A stretch of DNA of 64,000 bases. Source: Pseudomonas chlororaphis (lineage in GTDB: Bacteria; Pseudomonadota; Gammaproteobacteria; Pseudomonadales; Pseudomonadaceae). The position numbers were made by a program, and so were the translations under genes. Location of the stretch: positions 1-64,000 of the forward strand of contig NZ_MSCT01000018.1 in assembly GCF_001921865.1 (NCBI RefSeq). Reading direction: 5' to 3'. The stretch's first letter is position 1. Each line of letters begins with the position of its first letter. The notes under the pieces are model-generated. The model saw nothing but the letters and a program-made list of their open reading frames with translations. It ran no database searches and had not been told where the DNA came from. Of this stretch, positions 26,476-34,981 are shown in pieces.

Positions 26476-26850
26476 ATGTGCGCCAAACGCTACCTCGTGG
26501 AATTCACCCTCGCCCTGCTGGCGTACCTTGTCGCCGTGGTGCTCAGTACTTACCTGGTGACGGGCATGGACAGCAGCGCCGGACGCATCGCGGTGTCACT
26601 GATTCCGGTGGCCCCGATGATCGCCATGGCGGTGGTGGTCATCCGTCAACTGCGGCGCCTGGACGAACTCGCCCAGCGCATCCAGCTCAACGCCCTGGGC
26701 ATCGCCTTCGTCTGCACCGCGCTGATCACCTTCAGCTACGGTTTCCTGGAAATCGCCGGCCTGCCGCGGCTGTCGATGTTCATGGTCTGGCCGATCATGG
26801 GCAGCGTGTGGCTGATCGCCACGCTGCTGGGCAACAGGCGCTACCAGTGA
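26476..26850 (+). CDS. Small four-helix membrane protein
   Basis: A 124-residue integral membrane protein with four hydrophobic segments (about 8-28, 38-58, 72-92 and 97-117). The charged loop RQLRRLDELAQRIQLN between helices 2 and 3 is typical of small membrane partners of XRE regulators. CAGGAGTC precedes ATG 26476. Its stop overlaps the GTG start of the regulator gene (GTGA), so the two are translated together. Function unknown; a sensor or modulator of its regulator is a reasonable guess. Confidence 0.7.
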   Translation: MCAKRYLVEFTLALLAYLVAVVLSTYLVTGMDSSAGRIAVSLIPVAPMIAMAVVVIRQLRRLDELAQRIQLNALGIAFVCTALITFSYGFLEIAGLPRLSMFMVWPIMGSVWLIATLLGNRRYQ

Positions 26851-27044
26851 TCAACCGTTTGCGCGAACTGCGCGCCGCGCAAGGCTGGTCCCAGGCGGAA
26901 CTGGCCGCGCGCCTGGACGTCTCGCGGCAGACCGTGAACGCCATCGAGACCGAGCGCTACGACCCCAGCCTGCCCCTGGCCTTCAAGATCGCCAAAGCCT
27001 TCGGCCTGCCCATCGAAGGCATTTTCCAGGCCCCCGAAGACTGA
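26847..27044 (+). CDS. Small XRE-family (Cro/CI-type) regulator
   Basis: A 65-residue protein that is a complete helix-turn-helix domain and little else: NRLRELRAAQGWSQAELAAR, then DVSRQTVNAIETERYDPSL. It ends GLPIEGIFQAPED, the usual tail of the YozG-like family. The start is GTG 26847, overlapping the membrane-protein stop. The pair membrane protein plus tiny XRE regulator recurs in many bacteria and is thought to be a regulatory cassette; targets are unknown. Confidence 0.85.
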   Translation: MINRLRELRAAQGWSQAELAARLDVSRQTVNAIETERYDPSLPLAFKIAKAFGLPIEGIFQAPED

Positions 27045-27069
27045 GCGGCCAACGACCCGATTGGCCCTC

Positions 27070-27094
27070 GCCGGCGCACCGCTTTTGCGCCGGC
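27070..27094 (+). terminator. Hairpin after the XRE regulator
   Basis: A 9-bp stem GCCGGCGCA/TGCGCCGGC with a 7-base loop, 26 bases after the regulator stop. The T-run sits in the loop rather than after the stem, so termination strength is uncertain. Confidence 0.4.
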
Positions 27095-27270
27095 CCCGGG
27101 TGAATCGGCCCCGCCACAACGCAAAAATCCTCTGCTTGTCTATAAATCCACTGCAGGTTGCGCAACGCCGGCCGGGCCTTCCCTGGCCTCGCGGGCATTG
27201 GCACGGCGGCTGCAACGGGCCTGCGTCGCTTACGCACCGGGCAACGCCCGGGCCGATCAGGGGAAGACCG

Positions 27271-28539
27271 ATGACGCAGAACGCTCCAGGCAACGACTAC
27301 CCGCTCAGCGAAGTGCCGATGAACGCCCGCAAGGGCCTGGCTTCGACGGCCATGGTGCTGCTGGGCTTCACCTTTTTCACCGCCACCATGTTCGCCGGCG
27401 GCAAGCTCGGCGTGGCCTTCAGTTTCGGCCAGATGCTCGGGGTGATCGTCCTCGGCAACCTGCTGCTGGGCCTCTACGCCGCGGGGCTGGGTTATATCGC
27501 CTTCAAGAGCGGCCTCAACTCGGTGCTGATGGGGCGTTTCTGTTTCGGCGAGGTGGGCAGCAAGCTCAGCGACCTGATCCTCGGCTTCACCCAGATCGGC
27601 TGGTACGCCTGGGGCACCGCCACCGCGGCGGTGGTGCTGGGCAAGTATTTCGAGCTGGGCCAGGGCCCGGTGCTGGGCTTGATGGTGCTGTTCGGCCTGG
27701 TGTTCTGCGCCACCGCCTACGTCGGCTACCGCGGCCTGGAAATCCTCTCCTGGATCGCGGTGCCGGCCATGGCCCTGCTGCTGTTGCTGTCGATGTGGGT
27801 GGCCACGGTCAAGGTCGGCGGCCTCGACGGCCTGCTGGCGGTGATGCCCAGCGCCAGCCTCGACCTGTCGACGGCCATCACCCTGGTGTTCGGCACCTTC
27901 GTCAGCGGCGCCACCCAGGCCACCAACTGGACGCGTTTTTCGCGCTCGGCCCGGGTCGCGGTGCTGGCCAGCCTGATCGGTTTTTTCATCGGCAACGGCC
28001 TGATGGTGCTGATCGGCGCCTACGGCGCCATCGTCTACCAGCAGCCGGACGTGGTCGAAGTGCTGCTGTTGCAGGGCTTCGCCATGGCGGCCATGGCCAT
28101 GCTCCTGCTGAATATCTGGAGCACCCAGGACAACACCATCTACAACTTCGCCGTCGCCGGCTGCAACCTGCTGCGCACCGACCGGCGCAAGACCGTGACC
28201 CTGGCCGGCGCGGTGCTCGGCACCCTGCTGGCGCTGCTGGGCATGTACGACCTGCTAGTGCCGTACCTGATCCTGCTGGGCACGGTGATCCCGCCGATCG
28301 GCGGGGTGATCATGGCCGACTTCTTCTACCGCTATCGCGGCCAGTACCCGCGCCTGGCCGACAGCCGCCTGCCGGCCTTCAACTGGGCGGGCCTGGGCGC
28401 CTACGCCATCGGCACCGTGGCCGCCTTCGGCTCGCCGTGGATCGCGCCGCTGGTGGGCATCGCGGCCGCCGCCCTGAGCTACATGCTGCTGTGCAGCCTG
28501 CTCGGTTCGCGCGCCGCGGCGCTGGATATCCAGGCATGA
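27271..28539 (+). CDS. codB: Cytosine permease (NCS1 family)
   Basis: A 422-residue inner-membrane carrier of the NCS1 nucleobase family, with about 12 helices. Marks include EVPMNARKGLASTAMVLLGF at the start, LILGFTQIGWYAWGTATAA in the middle, and NIWSTQDNTIYNFAVAG, which lines the substrate path in CodB. The start is ATG 27271 (GGGGAAG upstream); the frame back to 27061 is not conserved. codA follows after 78 bases, the classic codBA arrangement for cytosine use as nitrogen or pyrimidine source. Confidence 0.92.
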   Translation: MTQNAPGNDYPLSEVPMNARKGLASTAMVLLGFTFFTATMFAGGKLGVAFSFGQMLGVIVLGNLLLGLYAAGLGYIAFKSGLNSVLMGRFCFGEVGSKLSDLILGFTQIGWYAWGTATAAVVLGKYFELGQGPVLGLMVLFGLVFCATAYVGYRGLEILSWIAVPAMALLLLLSMWVATVKVGGLDGLLAVMPSASLDLSTAITLVFGTFVSGATQATNWTRFSRSARVAVLASLIGFFIGNGLMVLIGAYGAIVYQQPDVVEVLLLQGFAMAAMAMLLLNIWSTQDNTIYNFAVAGCNLLRTDRRKTVTLAGAVLGTLLALLGMYDLLVPYLILLGTVIPPIGGVIMADFFYRYRGQYPRLADSRLPAFNWAGLGAYAIGTVAAFGSPWIAPLVGIAAAALSYMLLCSLLGSRAAALDIQA

Positions 28540-28617
28540 GCCCGGGCCACGCGACGTTGCGGCGGCCGGCCCGAGGGCCGTACCCTGACCGCCTGGATCG
28601 AACAAGGAACCGCGCCA

Positions 28618-29871
28618 ATGCTCATCATCAACGCCCGCCTGCGCAACCGTGAAGGCCTGCACGAACTGCACCTGGAAAACGGCCGCATCGCCAGCATCGC
28701 CCGGCAGACCGAGGCCCCGATCCTGGGCCCCGACGACCTCGACGCCGGCGGCAACCTGGTGGTGCCGCCCTTCGTCGAGCCGCACATTCACCTGGACGCC
28801 ACCCTGACCGCCGGCGAACCGCGCTGGAACATGAGCGGCACGCTGTTCGAGGGCATCGAATGCTGGGGCGAGCGCAAGGCCACCATCACCGAGGAAGACA
28901 CCAAGGCCCGCGCCCGGAAAACCATCCGCGCCCTCGCCGCCCACGGCATCCAGCATGTGCGCACCCACGTCGACGTCACCGACCCGCAACTGACCGCGCT
29001 CAAGGCACTGCTCGAAGTGCGCGAGCAAAGCGCGCACCTGGTGGACATGCAGATCGTCGCCTTTCCCCAGGAAGGCATCGAAAGCTACCGCAACGGCCGC
29101 GAGCTGATGGAGGAAGCGATCCGCCTGGGCGCCGACGTGGTGGGCGGCATCCCGCACTTCGAGTACACCCGCGACCAGGGCGTGAGCTCGGTGAAATTCC
29201 TCATGGACCTGGCCGAGCGCACCGGCTGCCTGGTGGACGTGCATTGCGACGAAACCGACGACCCGCAATCGCGTTTTCTCGAAGTGCTGGCCGAAGAAAC
29301 CCGCAGCCGCGACATGGGCGCGCGGGTGACCGCCAGCCACACCACCGCCATGGGCTCCTACGACAACGCCTACTGCGCCAAGCTGTTCCGCCTGCTGGGC
29401 CATTCGGGGATCAGTTTCGTGTCCTGCCCCACCGAGAGCATCCACTTGCAAGGGCGCTTCGACAGCTTCCCCAAACGCCGCGGCGTGACCCGGGTCAACG
29501 AGCTGCTGGAGGCCGGGATGAACGTGTGTTTCGGCCAGGACTCGATCGTCGACCCCTGGTACCCCTTGGGCAACGGCAACATTTTGCGGGTGCTCGAAGC
29601 CGGCCTGCACATCTGCCACATGCTCGGCTACCGCAACCTGCAGAGCGCCCTCGACCTGGTCACCGACAACAGCGCCAAGGCCCTGGCCCTGGGCGAGCGC
29701 TACGGCCTGGAACAAGGCCGCCCGGCCAACCTGCTGATCCTCTCGGCCGACAGCGACTACGAAATGATCCGCAGCCAGGGCCTGCCGCTGTATTCGATCC
29801 GCGACGGCAAGGTGCTGATGAAGCGGCAGATGCCCCAGGTGGAGCTGCCGGGTGACGCGGGGTTTGTGTAA
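28618..29871 (+). CDS. codA: Cytosine deaminase
   Basis: A 417-residue amidohydrolase-superfamily enzyme that converts cytosine to uracil plus ammonia. Metal and catalytic residues are visible: HIHLD (first two His), VDVHCDETDD (His and Glu), ASHTTAM (His) and CFGQDSIVDPW (Asp). Length is close to E. coli CodA (427). AAGGAA precedes ATG 28618. It forms a unit with codB, and a REP pair follows the stop. Confidence 0.93.
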   Translation: MLIINARLRNREGLHELHLENGRIASIARQTEAPILGPDDLDAGGNLVVPPFVEPHIHLDATLTAGEPRWNMSGTLFEGIECWGERKATITEEDTKARARKTIRALAAHGIQHVRTHVDVTDPQLTALKALLEVREQSAHLVDMQIVAFPQEGIESYRNGRELMEEAIRLGADVVGGIPHFEYTRDQGVSSVKFLMDLAERTGCLVDVHCDETDDPQSRFLEVLAEETRSRDMGARVTASHTTAMGSYDNAYCAKLFRLLGHSGISFVSCPTESIHLQGRFDSFPKRRGVTRVNELLEAGMNVCFGQDSIVDPWYPLGNGNILRVLEAGLHICHMLGYRNLQSALDLVTDNSAKALALGERYGLEQGRPANLLILSADSDYEMIRSQGLPLYSIRDGKVLMKRQMPQVELPGDAGFV

Positions 29872-29885
29872 CGGCCGCTGATGCC

Positions 29886-30016
29886 ATCGCGAGCAAGCTC
29901 GCTCCTACAAGGTGGCGTCGATCGTGTCCACTGTAGGAGCGAGCTGGCTCGCGATAGCGATCTCAAGGACGCCGGAAGATCCTGCGGCTCTTTACGCAGC
30001 CTGCGGCAGCGGCTAC
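29886..30016. repeat. REP pair plus single GCAGCGGCTACA unit
   Basis: A facing REP pair (29886-29955) is followed by one arm of the second repeat family, GCAGCCTGCGGCAGCGGCTA near 29996-30016. It fills the gap between convergent codA and the DapF-like gene and touches the stop of the latter. Confidence 0.8.
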
Positions 30017-31005
30017 AGGGCCCGCGCCGTGCCGAACAGGCTGACCCGCACCAACTCCCCGCCCCGCTCTTCCAGGCGCAGCGGCGCGGTGCCGCCGGGC
30101 ATGGCCACTTCGACATCGCCGGCCTTGATCCAGCCGACCCGCCACGCCGCGCAGGCCACCGCGCTGGCGCTGGTGCCGGAAGACGCAGTCGGCCCCTCGC
30201 CGCGCTCGAACACTCGGGCGGCAATGCGCTGGGCCTCTTCCAGCCACGCCCATTGCAGGTTCACCCCCGCCGGGCAAGGTTCGCCGCCGCCGACGGGCAT
30301 GGCGTAGGCGATGCGGGTCAAGGCCGCGGCCAGGGGCGCATCCCTCATCTGCCGGTTGCTCGGCAAGGCGCTGGCATCGTCCACCAGGGTCACGCAGTGC
30401 GGGTTGCCGATCCGCACGAACTGGCTGCGTTGCCAGCCCGGGTGCAACTGCGCGAGACCGCGCACCCGGCTCAAGTCGACGCAACTCGAACCGTCGTTGT
30501 CGACCCCTTCCTCGGCGCCTACCGCTTGCGGACCGAAAGCCGGTTGCCCGAGCTCCAGCCAGAAACCCTGGTCATCGGCGACCCGGGCCGGCTCGACCCG
30601 GGTCGCTACCGGCGAGCCTGCGCCCGGCTTGTCGTGATGCACCCGCAGTTCGCTGGCGCCTTGGGCAGGCAGCAAGCCCTGCTCGCTCAAGGCCTGGGAA
30701 AAGATGGTCAAGCCGTTGCCGCTGCGCTCGGCCAGGGTGCCGTCGGTGTTGACGATCAGCAGGTCGAACGGCGGCGCGTCCTGGAACGGCCCGACCAGCA
30801 AGCCGTCGCTGCGATGGGCCTTGGCCCCTTCCGGCCGGGTGCCGGGCGCCCAGCCGCACAAGGCCTCGACAGCCTGCACGCTCCAGCTGGCACGGCCCTG
30901 CGCCGCCTCGGCCGCGCTGGCCGGCAAGGGGATGCCCAACCGGCGCACAGCCTCGGGCGCCACCACGCCGTAAAGATTGCCGCGCGCATCGTAGAAAGAG
31001 GTCAT
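30013..31005 (-). CDS. DapF-fold epimerase/isomerase-like protein lacking both catalytic cysteines
   Basis: A 330-residue protein of the diaminopimelate epimerase fold. DapF-type marks are NTDGTLAERSGNGL (86-99), RIGNPHCVTLVDD (198-210) and FERGEGPTASSGTSA (266-280). In DapF the two acid/base cysteines sit in AExCGNG and CG(S/T)G; here both positions are serine (Ser95, Ser276), so standard racemisation is unlikely. It is the third gene after a glucarate carrier and dehydratase, 75 bases downstream. Cysteine-free relatives in this superfamily are isomerases or tautomerases, so a sugar-acid isomerase is one possibility. True function unknown. Confidence 0.8.
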   Translation of the reverse strand: MTSFYDARGNLYGVVAPEAVRRLGIPLPASAAEAAQGRASWSVQAVEALCGWAPGTRPEGAKAHRSDGLLVGPFQDAPPFDLLIVNTDGTLAERSGNGLTIFSQALSEQGLLPAQGASELRVHHDKPGAGSPVATRVEPARVADDQGFWLELGQPAFGPQAVGAEEGVDNDGSSCVDLSRVRGLAQLHPGWQRSQFVRIGNPHCVTLVDDASALPSNRQMRDAPLAAALTRIAYAMPVGGGEPCPAGVNLQWAWLEEAQRIAARVFERGEGPTASSGTSASAVACAAWRVGWIKAGDVEVAMPGGTAPLRLEERGGELVRVSLFGTARAL

Positions 31006-31080
31006 TGCCAGGGCTCCATAAGCAGACGGGCCGCTGACAGTACTGCGAATGCAGCGGCCCGGCCAAGCCCCGCGGCTCGC

Positions 31081-32436
31081 TCAGCGCACCAGGCACGGCC
31101 GCTTGTTGTCGAAGCGCCAGCCCGGGACCAGGAACTGCATCGCCAGGCTGTCGTCGCGCGCGCCGAGGCCGCGAGCGTTGTACAGCTCGTGGGCGCGGGC
31201 CAGCGCATCCAGGTCCAGTTCCACCCCCAGCCCCGGGGTCTGCGGCACCGCCACGCAGCCGTCAACGATCCGCAGTGGGTTGCGGGTCAGGTGCTGGCCG
31301 TCCTGCCAGATCCAGTGGGTGTCGATAGCGGTGATCTCGCCCGGCGCGGCGGCAGCCACGTGGGTGAACATGGCCAGGGAAATATCGAAGTGATTGTTGG
31401 AGTGGGAACCCCAGGTCAGGCCCCATTCATGGCACATCTGCGCCACCCGCACCGAGCCTTGCATGGTCCAGAAATGCGGATCGGCCAGGGGAATGTCCAC
31501 CGCGTGCAGCTGGATCGCATGGCCCATCTCGCGCCAGTCGGTGGCGATCATGTTGGTCGCGGTGGGCAGCCCGGTGGCGCGACGGAACTCGGCCATCACC
31601 TCGCGCCCGGAGTAGCCGTTTTCCGCGCCGCAGGGGTCTTCGGCATACGCCAGCACTTGATGCTGGTCGCGGCACAGGGCGATCGACTGCTGCAGCGACC
31701 AGGCACCGTTGGGGTCGAGGGTGATGCGCGCCTGGGGGAAACGCTCGGCCAGGGCGGCGACCGCTTCGATCTCCTCTTCGCCACGCAACACGCCGCCCTT
31801 GAGCTTGAAGTCGTTGAAGCCGTAACGCGCCTGGGCCGCCTCGGCCAGGCGCACAATGCTCTCGGCGTCCAGCGCCGGTTCGTGGCGCAGGCGCAGCCAG
31901 GCGTCGTCGGCCTCGGCCTCGTTGCGGTAGGCCAGGTCGGTGGCGCGCCGGTCGCCGATGTAGAACAGATAGCCGAGCATCTTCACCGATTCGCGCTGCT
32001 GGCCTTCGCCGAGCAGCGCCGCCACCGGCACGCCGAGGAACTGGCCGAGCAAGTCGAGCAGCGCCGCCTCCAGGGCGGTCACCGCATGGATCGCCACGCG
32101 CAGGTCGAACGTCTGCTGGCCGCGACCGCCGGCGTCGCGCCCGGCAAAGCGCTGGCGCGCCTGATTGAGGATCTTCTGGTAATGCCCGATGGGTTGGCCG
32201 ACCAGCAGGTCGCGGGCCTCTTCCAGGGTCGCGCGAATCCGCTCGCCGCCCGGCACCTCGCCGACCCCGGTGTTACCGGCGCTGTCGGTGAGAATCACGA
32301 TATTGCGGGTGAAGAACGGGCCGTGGGCGCCGCTGAGGTTGAGCAGCATGCTGTCGTGTCCGGCCACCGGCACTACGTGCAGCCGAGTGATGAGCGGCGC
32401 CTGTCCGGCCGTCGCGGGGGAAGAAAGAAGAGTCAT
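31081..32436 (-). CDS. gudD: Glucarate dehydratase
   Basis: A 451-residue enolase-superfamily enzyme that dehydrates D-glucarate (and L-idarate) to 5-keto-4-deoxyglucarate. The catalytic KxK is K211/K213 in DFKLKGG. Metal ligands are D241 (TLDPNGAW), E266 (YAEDPCG) and N295 (TATNMIATDW), the last position being typical of glucarate dehydratases. The general base is H345 in GSHSNNHFD. AGGAACC precedes ATG 32436. It is 22 bases after the carrier gene. Confidence 0.94.
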   Translation of the reverse strand: MTLLSSPATAGQAPLITRLHVVPVAGHDSMLLNLSGAHGPFFTRNIVILTDSAGNTGVGEVPGGERIRATLEEARDLLVGQPIGHYQKILNQARQRFAGRDAGGRGQQTFDLRVAIHAVTALEAALLDLLGQFLGVPVAALLGEGQQRESVKMLGYLFYIGDRRATDLAYRNEAEADDAWLRLRHEPALDAESIVRLAEAAQARYGFNDFKLKGGVLRGEEEIEAVAALAERFPQARITLDPNGAWSLQQSIALCRDQHQVLAYAEDPCGAENGYSGREVMAEFRRATGLPTATNMIATDWREMGHAIQLHAVDIPLADPHFWTMQGSVRVAQMCHEWGLTWGSHSNNHFDISLAMFTHVAAAAPGEITAIDTHWIWQDGQHLTRNPLRIVDGCVAVPQTPGLGVELDLDALARAHELYNARGLGARDDSLAMQFLVPGWRFDNKRPCLVR

Positions 32437-32458
32437 GGGCGGTTCCTGTCGGCAGAGG

Positions 32459-33811
32459 TCAGTGGGATTTGTTCAACAGCGAGCCGGCCTCGCCCTGGGG
32501 CGCCGGCGCGGCATTGGCCTTGGGTCGGGTGCGGGCGAAAAACACGATGATCGCAGCCAGGATCGAGGTCGCCGCCAGGCCGTACAGGCCGCCCTGGATC
32601 GAGCCGGTGCGCTGCTCCAGCAGGCCGAAGGTGGCCGGCGCGACGAAGCCGCCGAGGTTACCGATGGAGTTGATCAGGGCGATCACCGCAGCGGCGATGC
32701 GCGCATCCAGGTAAGCCTGGGGAATCGGCCAGAACAGCGAGGACGCCGACTTGAAGCCGATGGCGGCGAAGCACACGGCGACAAAGGCGAACACCGGCCC
32801 GCCGGTGGTGGACAAGAACATCCCCGCGGCGGCCACCAGCAAAGCCGTGGCGACCCAGGCCTGCTGGAACTTCCATTTGCCGGACGCCGCGGCGAAGGCG
32901 TACATGGCGATGATCGAGATCAGCCAGGGAATGGAGTTGAAGAAACCCACCTGTAAATCGCTGAGGTCGCCCATCTTCTTGATGATGCTCGGCAGCCAGA
33001 AGGTCGCGGCGTAGATGGTCAGCTGGATGCAGAAGTAGATCAGGCAGAACAGCAGGATCTGCCGGTCCTTGAGCAGGGTCCAGAGCGATGGCTTGACCGG
33101 CATCGCCGCTTCGCGCTCGCGCTGCTCGCTGTCGATGGCCTGCACCAGCGCTTCCTGTTCGACAGCACTCAACCACTTGGCGTCCCTGGGCGTGGAGTCG
33201 AGCCAGAACCAGACGAAACCGCAGAGCAGCACCGAGGCCAGGCCTTCGACGATGAACATCCACTGCCAGCCGTGCCAGCCCAGGCCTTCGATCTGCAGCA
33301 AGGCTCCGGACAACGGCCCGGAAATCAGCGAGGCCACCGCCGAACCACTGAGGAAAATCGCGATGGCCTTGCCCCGCTCCACCCCGGGCAGCCAGCGGGT
33401 GAAGTAGTAGATCACCCCGGGGAAGAACCCGGCCTCGGCCACGCCCAGGAGAAAACGCAGCACATAGAACTGGGTTTCGTTCTGCACGAAGGCCATGGCC
33501 GTAGCCACCAGCCCCCAGGTGAACATGATGCGGGTCAGCCAGATCCGCGCGCCAACCCGCTGCAACAGCAGGTTGGACGGCACCTCGAACAGCGCATAGC
33601 CGATGAAGAACAAGCCAGCGCCAAACCCATAGGCCGCGGCGCCGATGCCCAGGTCGTGTTCCAGATGGGTACGCACGAAGCCGATGTTGACCCGGTCGAT
33701 GTAGTTGACGATGAACATGACGACGAACAGCGGCAGCACATGGCGCTTGACCTTGGCCACGGCGCTGGCCAGCGGGGAATCGTCCCCGGATGGATTAAGG
33801 GTGGTGTTCAC
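32459..33811 (-). CDS. gudP: MFS sugar-acid transporter, GudP-like
   Basis: A 450-residue anion:cation symporter (ACS) family carrier with 12 helices. Family marks are YIDRVNIGFVRTHLEHDLGI after helix 1, ALFEVPSNLLLQRVGAR, and GVAEAGFFPGVIYYFTRWLP. Such proteins import glucarate, galactarate, galactonate or tartrate; glucarate is inferred from the adjacent dehydratase. The start is GTG 33811 with AGAGG upstream. A good promoter and a Crc/Hfq-type CA motif lie ahead. It is divergent from a GntR regulator. Confidence 0.87.
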   Translation of the reverse strand: MNTTLNPSGDDSPLASAVAKVKRHVLPLFVVMFIVNYIDRVNIGFVRTHLEHDLGIGAAAYGFGAGLFFIGYALFEVPSNLLLQRVGARIWLTRIMFTWGLVATAMAFVQNETQFYVLRFLLGVAEAGFFPGVIYYFTRWLPGVERGKAIAIFLSGSAVASLISGPLSGALLQIEGLGWHGWQWMFIVEGLASVLLCGFVWFWLDSTPRDAKWLSAVEQEALVQAIDSEQREREAAMPVKPSLWTLLKDRQILLFCLIYFCIQLTIYAATFWLPSIIKKMGDLSDLQVGFFNSIPWLISIIAMYAFAAASGKWKFQQAWVATALLVAAAGMFLSTTGGPVFAFVAVCFAAIGFKSASSLFWPIPQAYLDARIAAAVIALINSIGNLGGFVAPATFGLLEQRTGSIQGGLYGLAATSILAAIIVFFARTRPKANAAPAPQGEAGSLLNKSH

Positions 33812-33829
33812 GATGCCTCTCCCACGTGT

Positions 33830-33837
33830 TTGTTGTT
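33830..33837 (-). promoter_or_regulatory. CA motif (Crc/Hfq catabolite repression) before gudP
   Basis: On the transcript the sequence is AACAACAA, an exact AAnAANAA-type CA motif, ending 18 bases before the GTG start and next to the ribosome site. In Pseudomonas such motifs are bound by Hfq with Crc to repress use of poor carbon sources. Confidence 0.55.
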
Positions 33838-33875
33838 GTGTGCGGGTGACTGGGCGAGCGCCGCAGTTGACAGTC

Positions 33876-33904
33876 ATCATACAAGTAGAAAAATAGCCTC
33901 ACAA
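33876..33904 (-). promoter_or_regulatory. Sigma-70 promoter for gudP-gudD-dapF-like
   Basis: Minus-strand -35 TTGTGA (33899-33904), exactly 17 bases, then -10 TATGAT (33876-33881). The start of transcription would be near 33869, giving a leader of about 58 bases. An ACTTGTATGATGAC stretch over the -10 shares half-site sequence with the inverted repeat at 34082. Confidence 0.65.
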
Positions 33905-34164
33905 GTCGATGCCGGAGAGAAACAGGCTCGAAAAAGGGCTAGCGAAGTGAAAAATATTGCTTTTAATAAAATCAACTTATTGATTTTATTCGATTAAATA
34001 AAAATTCCAGCGAGACGAATATTTTTCAGATATCTCCCCATCGGGAATTTTCACGAAGCCCAACTAACGACTCATCCGACAACTTGTCATACATGTCAGA
34101 CAAGTGACCGCCTGCCCCGGGCCTTCGGTGATAAGCTGCCGGCTTTCCTCACACCGGCCTTTCC
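33905..34164. promoter_or_regulatory. Divergent regulatory region with GntR-type inverted repeat
   Basis: The 353-base gap between gudP and the GntR gene is AT-rich at 33950-34030. It holds ACTTGTC (34082-34088) and GACAAGT (34099-34105), perfect inverted 7-base arms 10 bases apart, 59 bases before the GntR start. FadR-subfamily regulators often bind TTGT-n-ACAA-type palindromes, so this is the likely autoregulatory site. Confidence 0.55.
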
Positions 34165-34881
34165 ATGAGCACCGAATCCGATATCGCCCCAGGCCGTCGC
34201 CGCCCCTCCACCAACCTGGCCCATGACCTGGTCAGCGACCTGACCCAGCAGATCCTGCGGGGCCTGCTCAAGCCGGGCGACAAGCTGCCGTCGGAAAGCA
34301 CCATCGTCCGCGCCCATGGGGTCAGCCGCACCGTGGTGCGCGAAGCCATCTCCAAGCTGCAAGCCGCCGGCTGGGTGGAGACCCACCACGGCGTCGGCAG
34401 TTTTGTCCTCGAACGCCAGGACACCCACGGCCTGCGACTGAACGTCGATACCGCCCTCGGCGTACGCGACATCCTTGAGTTGCGCCTGGGCCTGGAAACC
34501 CAGGCGGTGGCGCTCGCCGCCCGCCGGCGCAGCGCCGAACAACTGGCGCAGATGCGCCAGGCGCTGGACGCCTACCAACAGTCGCTGGCCAACAACGACA
34601 GCTGCGTGGACGCCGACCAGCGCTTCCACCTGTTGATCGCCGAAGCCACCGGCAACCCGTATTTCGTGCAGATCCTGCAATCGTTGGGCAACGCCCTGAT
34701 CCCCCGCACCCGGGTGCGCGCCGCCGAGCGCGGCGACGTCGACCTGGCGCAACTGGCGACCCTGGCCAGCCACGAACACGAAGCCATCTATGCGGCTATC
34801 CGCCGCCAGGACCCGGACGCGGCGCGGGCAGCGATGTGGACGCATTTGAGCAATAGCCGGGAGCGGTTTTCGGCGGGGTGA
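34165..34881 (+). CDS. GntR-family regulator (FadR subfamily) of glucarate use
   Basis: A 238-residue regulator. The winged helix is at about 14-80 (LVSDLTQQILRGLLKPGDKL, then HGVSRTVVREAISKLQAAGW). An FCD effector domain follows at about 95-225, with ELRLGLETQAVALAARRR and metal-binding-type histidines in FHLLIAEATGN and SHEHEAIYAAI. FCD regulators of this kind usually respond to sugar acids and repress the adjacent catabolic operon. Its divergent placement from gudP makes it the probable controller. Confidence 0.88.
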   Translation: MSTESDIAPGRRRPSTNLAHDLVSDLTQQILRGLLKPGDKLPSESTIVRAHGVSRTVVREAISKLQAAGWVETHHGVGSFVLERQDTHGLRLNVDTALGVRDILELRLGLETQAVALAARRRSAEQLAQMRQALDAYQQSLANNDSCVDADQRFHLLIAEATGNPYFVQILQSLGNALIPRTRVRAAERGDVDLAQLATLASHEHEAIYAAIRRQDPDAARAAMWTHLSNSRERFSAG

Positions 34882-34904
34882 TCCCCGCGGAATGGGCCGG
34901 CTTT

Positions 34905-34961
34905 CTCGCGAGCAAGCGCGCGCCTACAACAACCCATTTCCTGTAGGAGCGAGCTCGCGAT
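34905..34961. repeat. REP pair (inverted)
   Basis: Facing units TCGCGAGCAAGCGCGCGCCT and TGTAGGAGCGAGCTCGCGAT between convergent GntR and LysR genes. Confidence 0.8.
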
Positions 34962-34981
34962 GCCGCGCGGCGGCGAACCGT

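Noticed and set aside
29881..32550. 889-codon plus-strand frame across the DapF-like and gudD genes
   Set aside because: It runs through a REP element and opposite two well-supported genes; no domain is visible.
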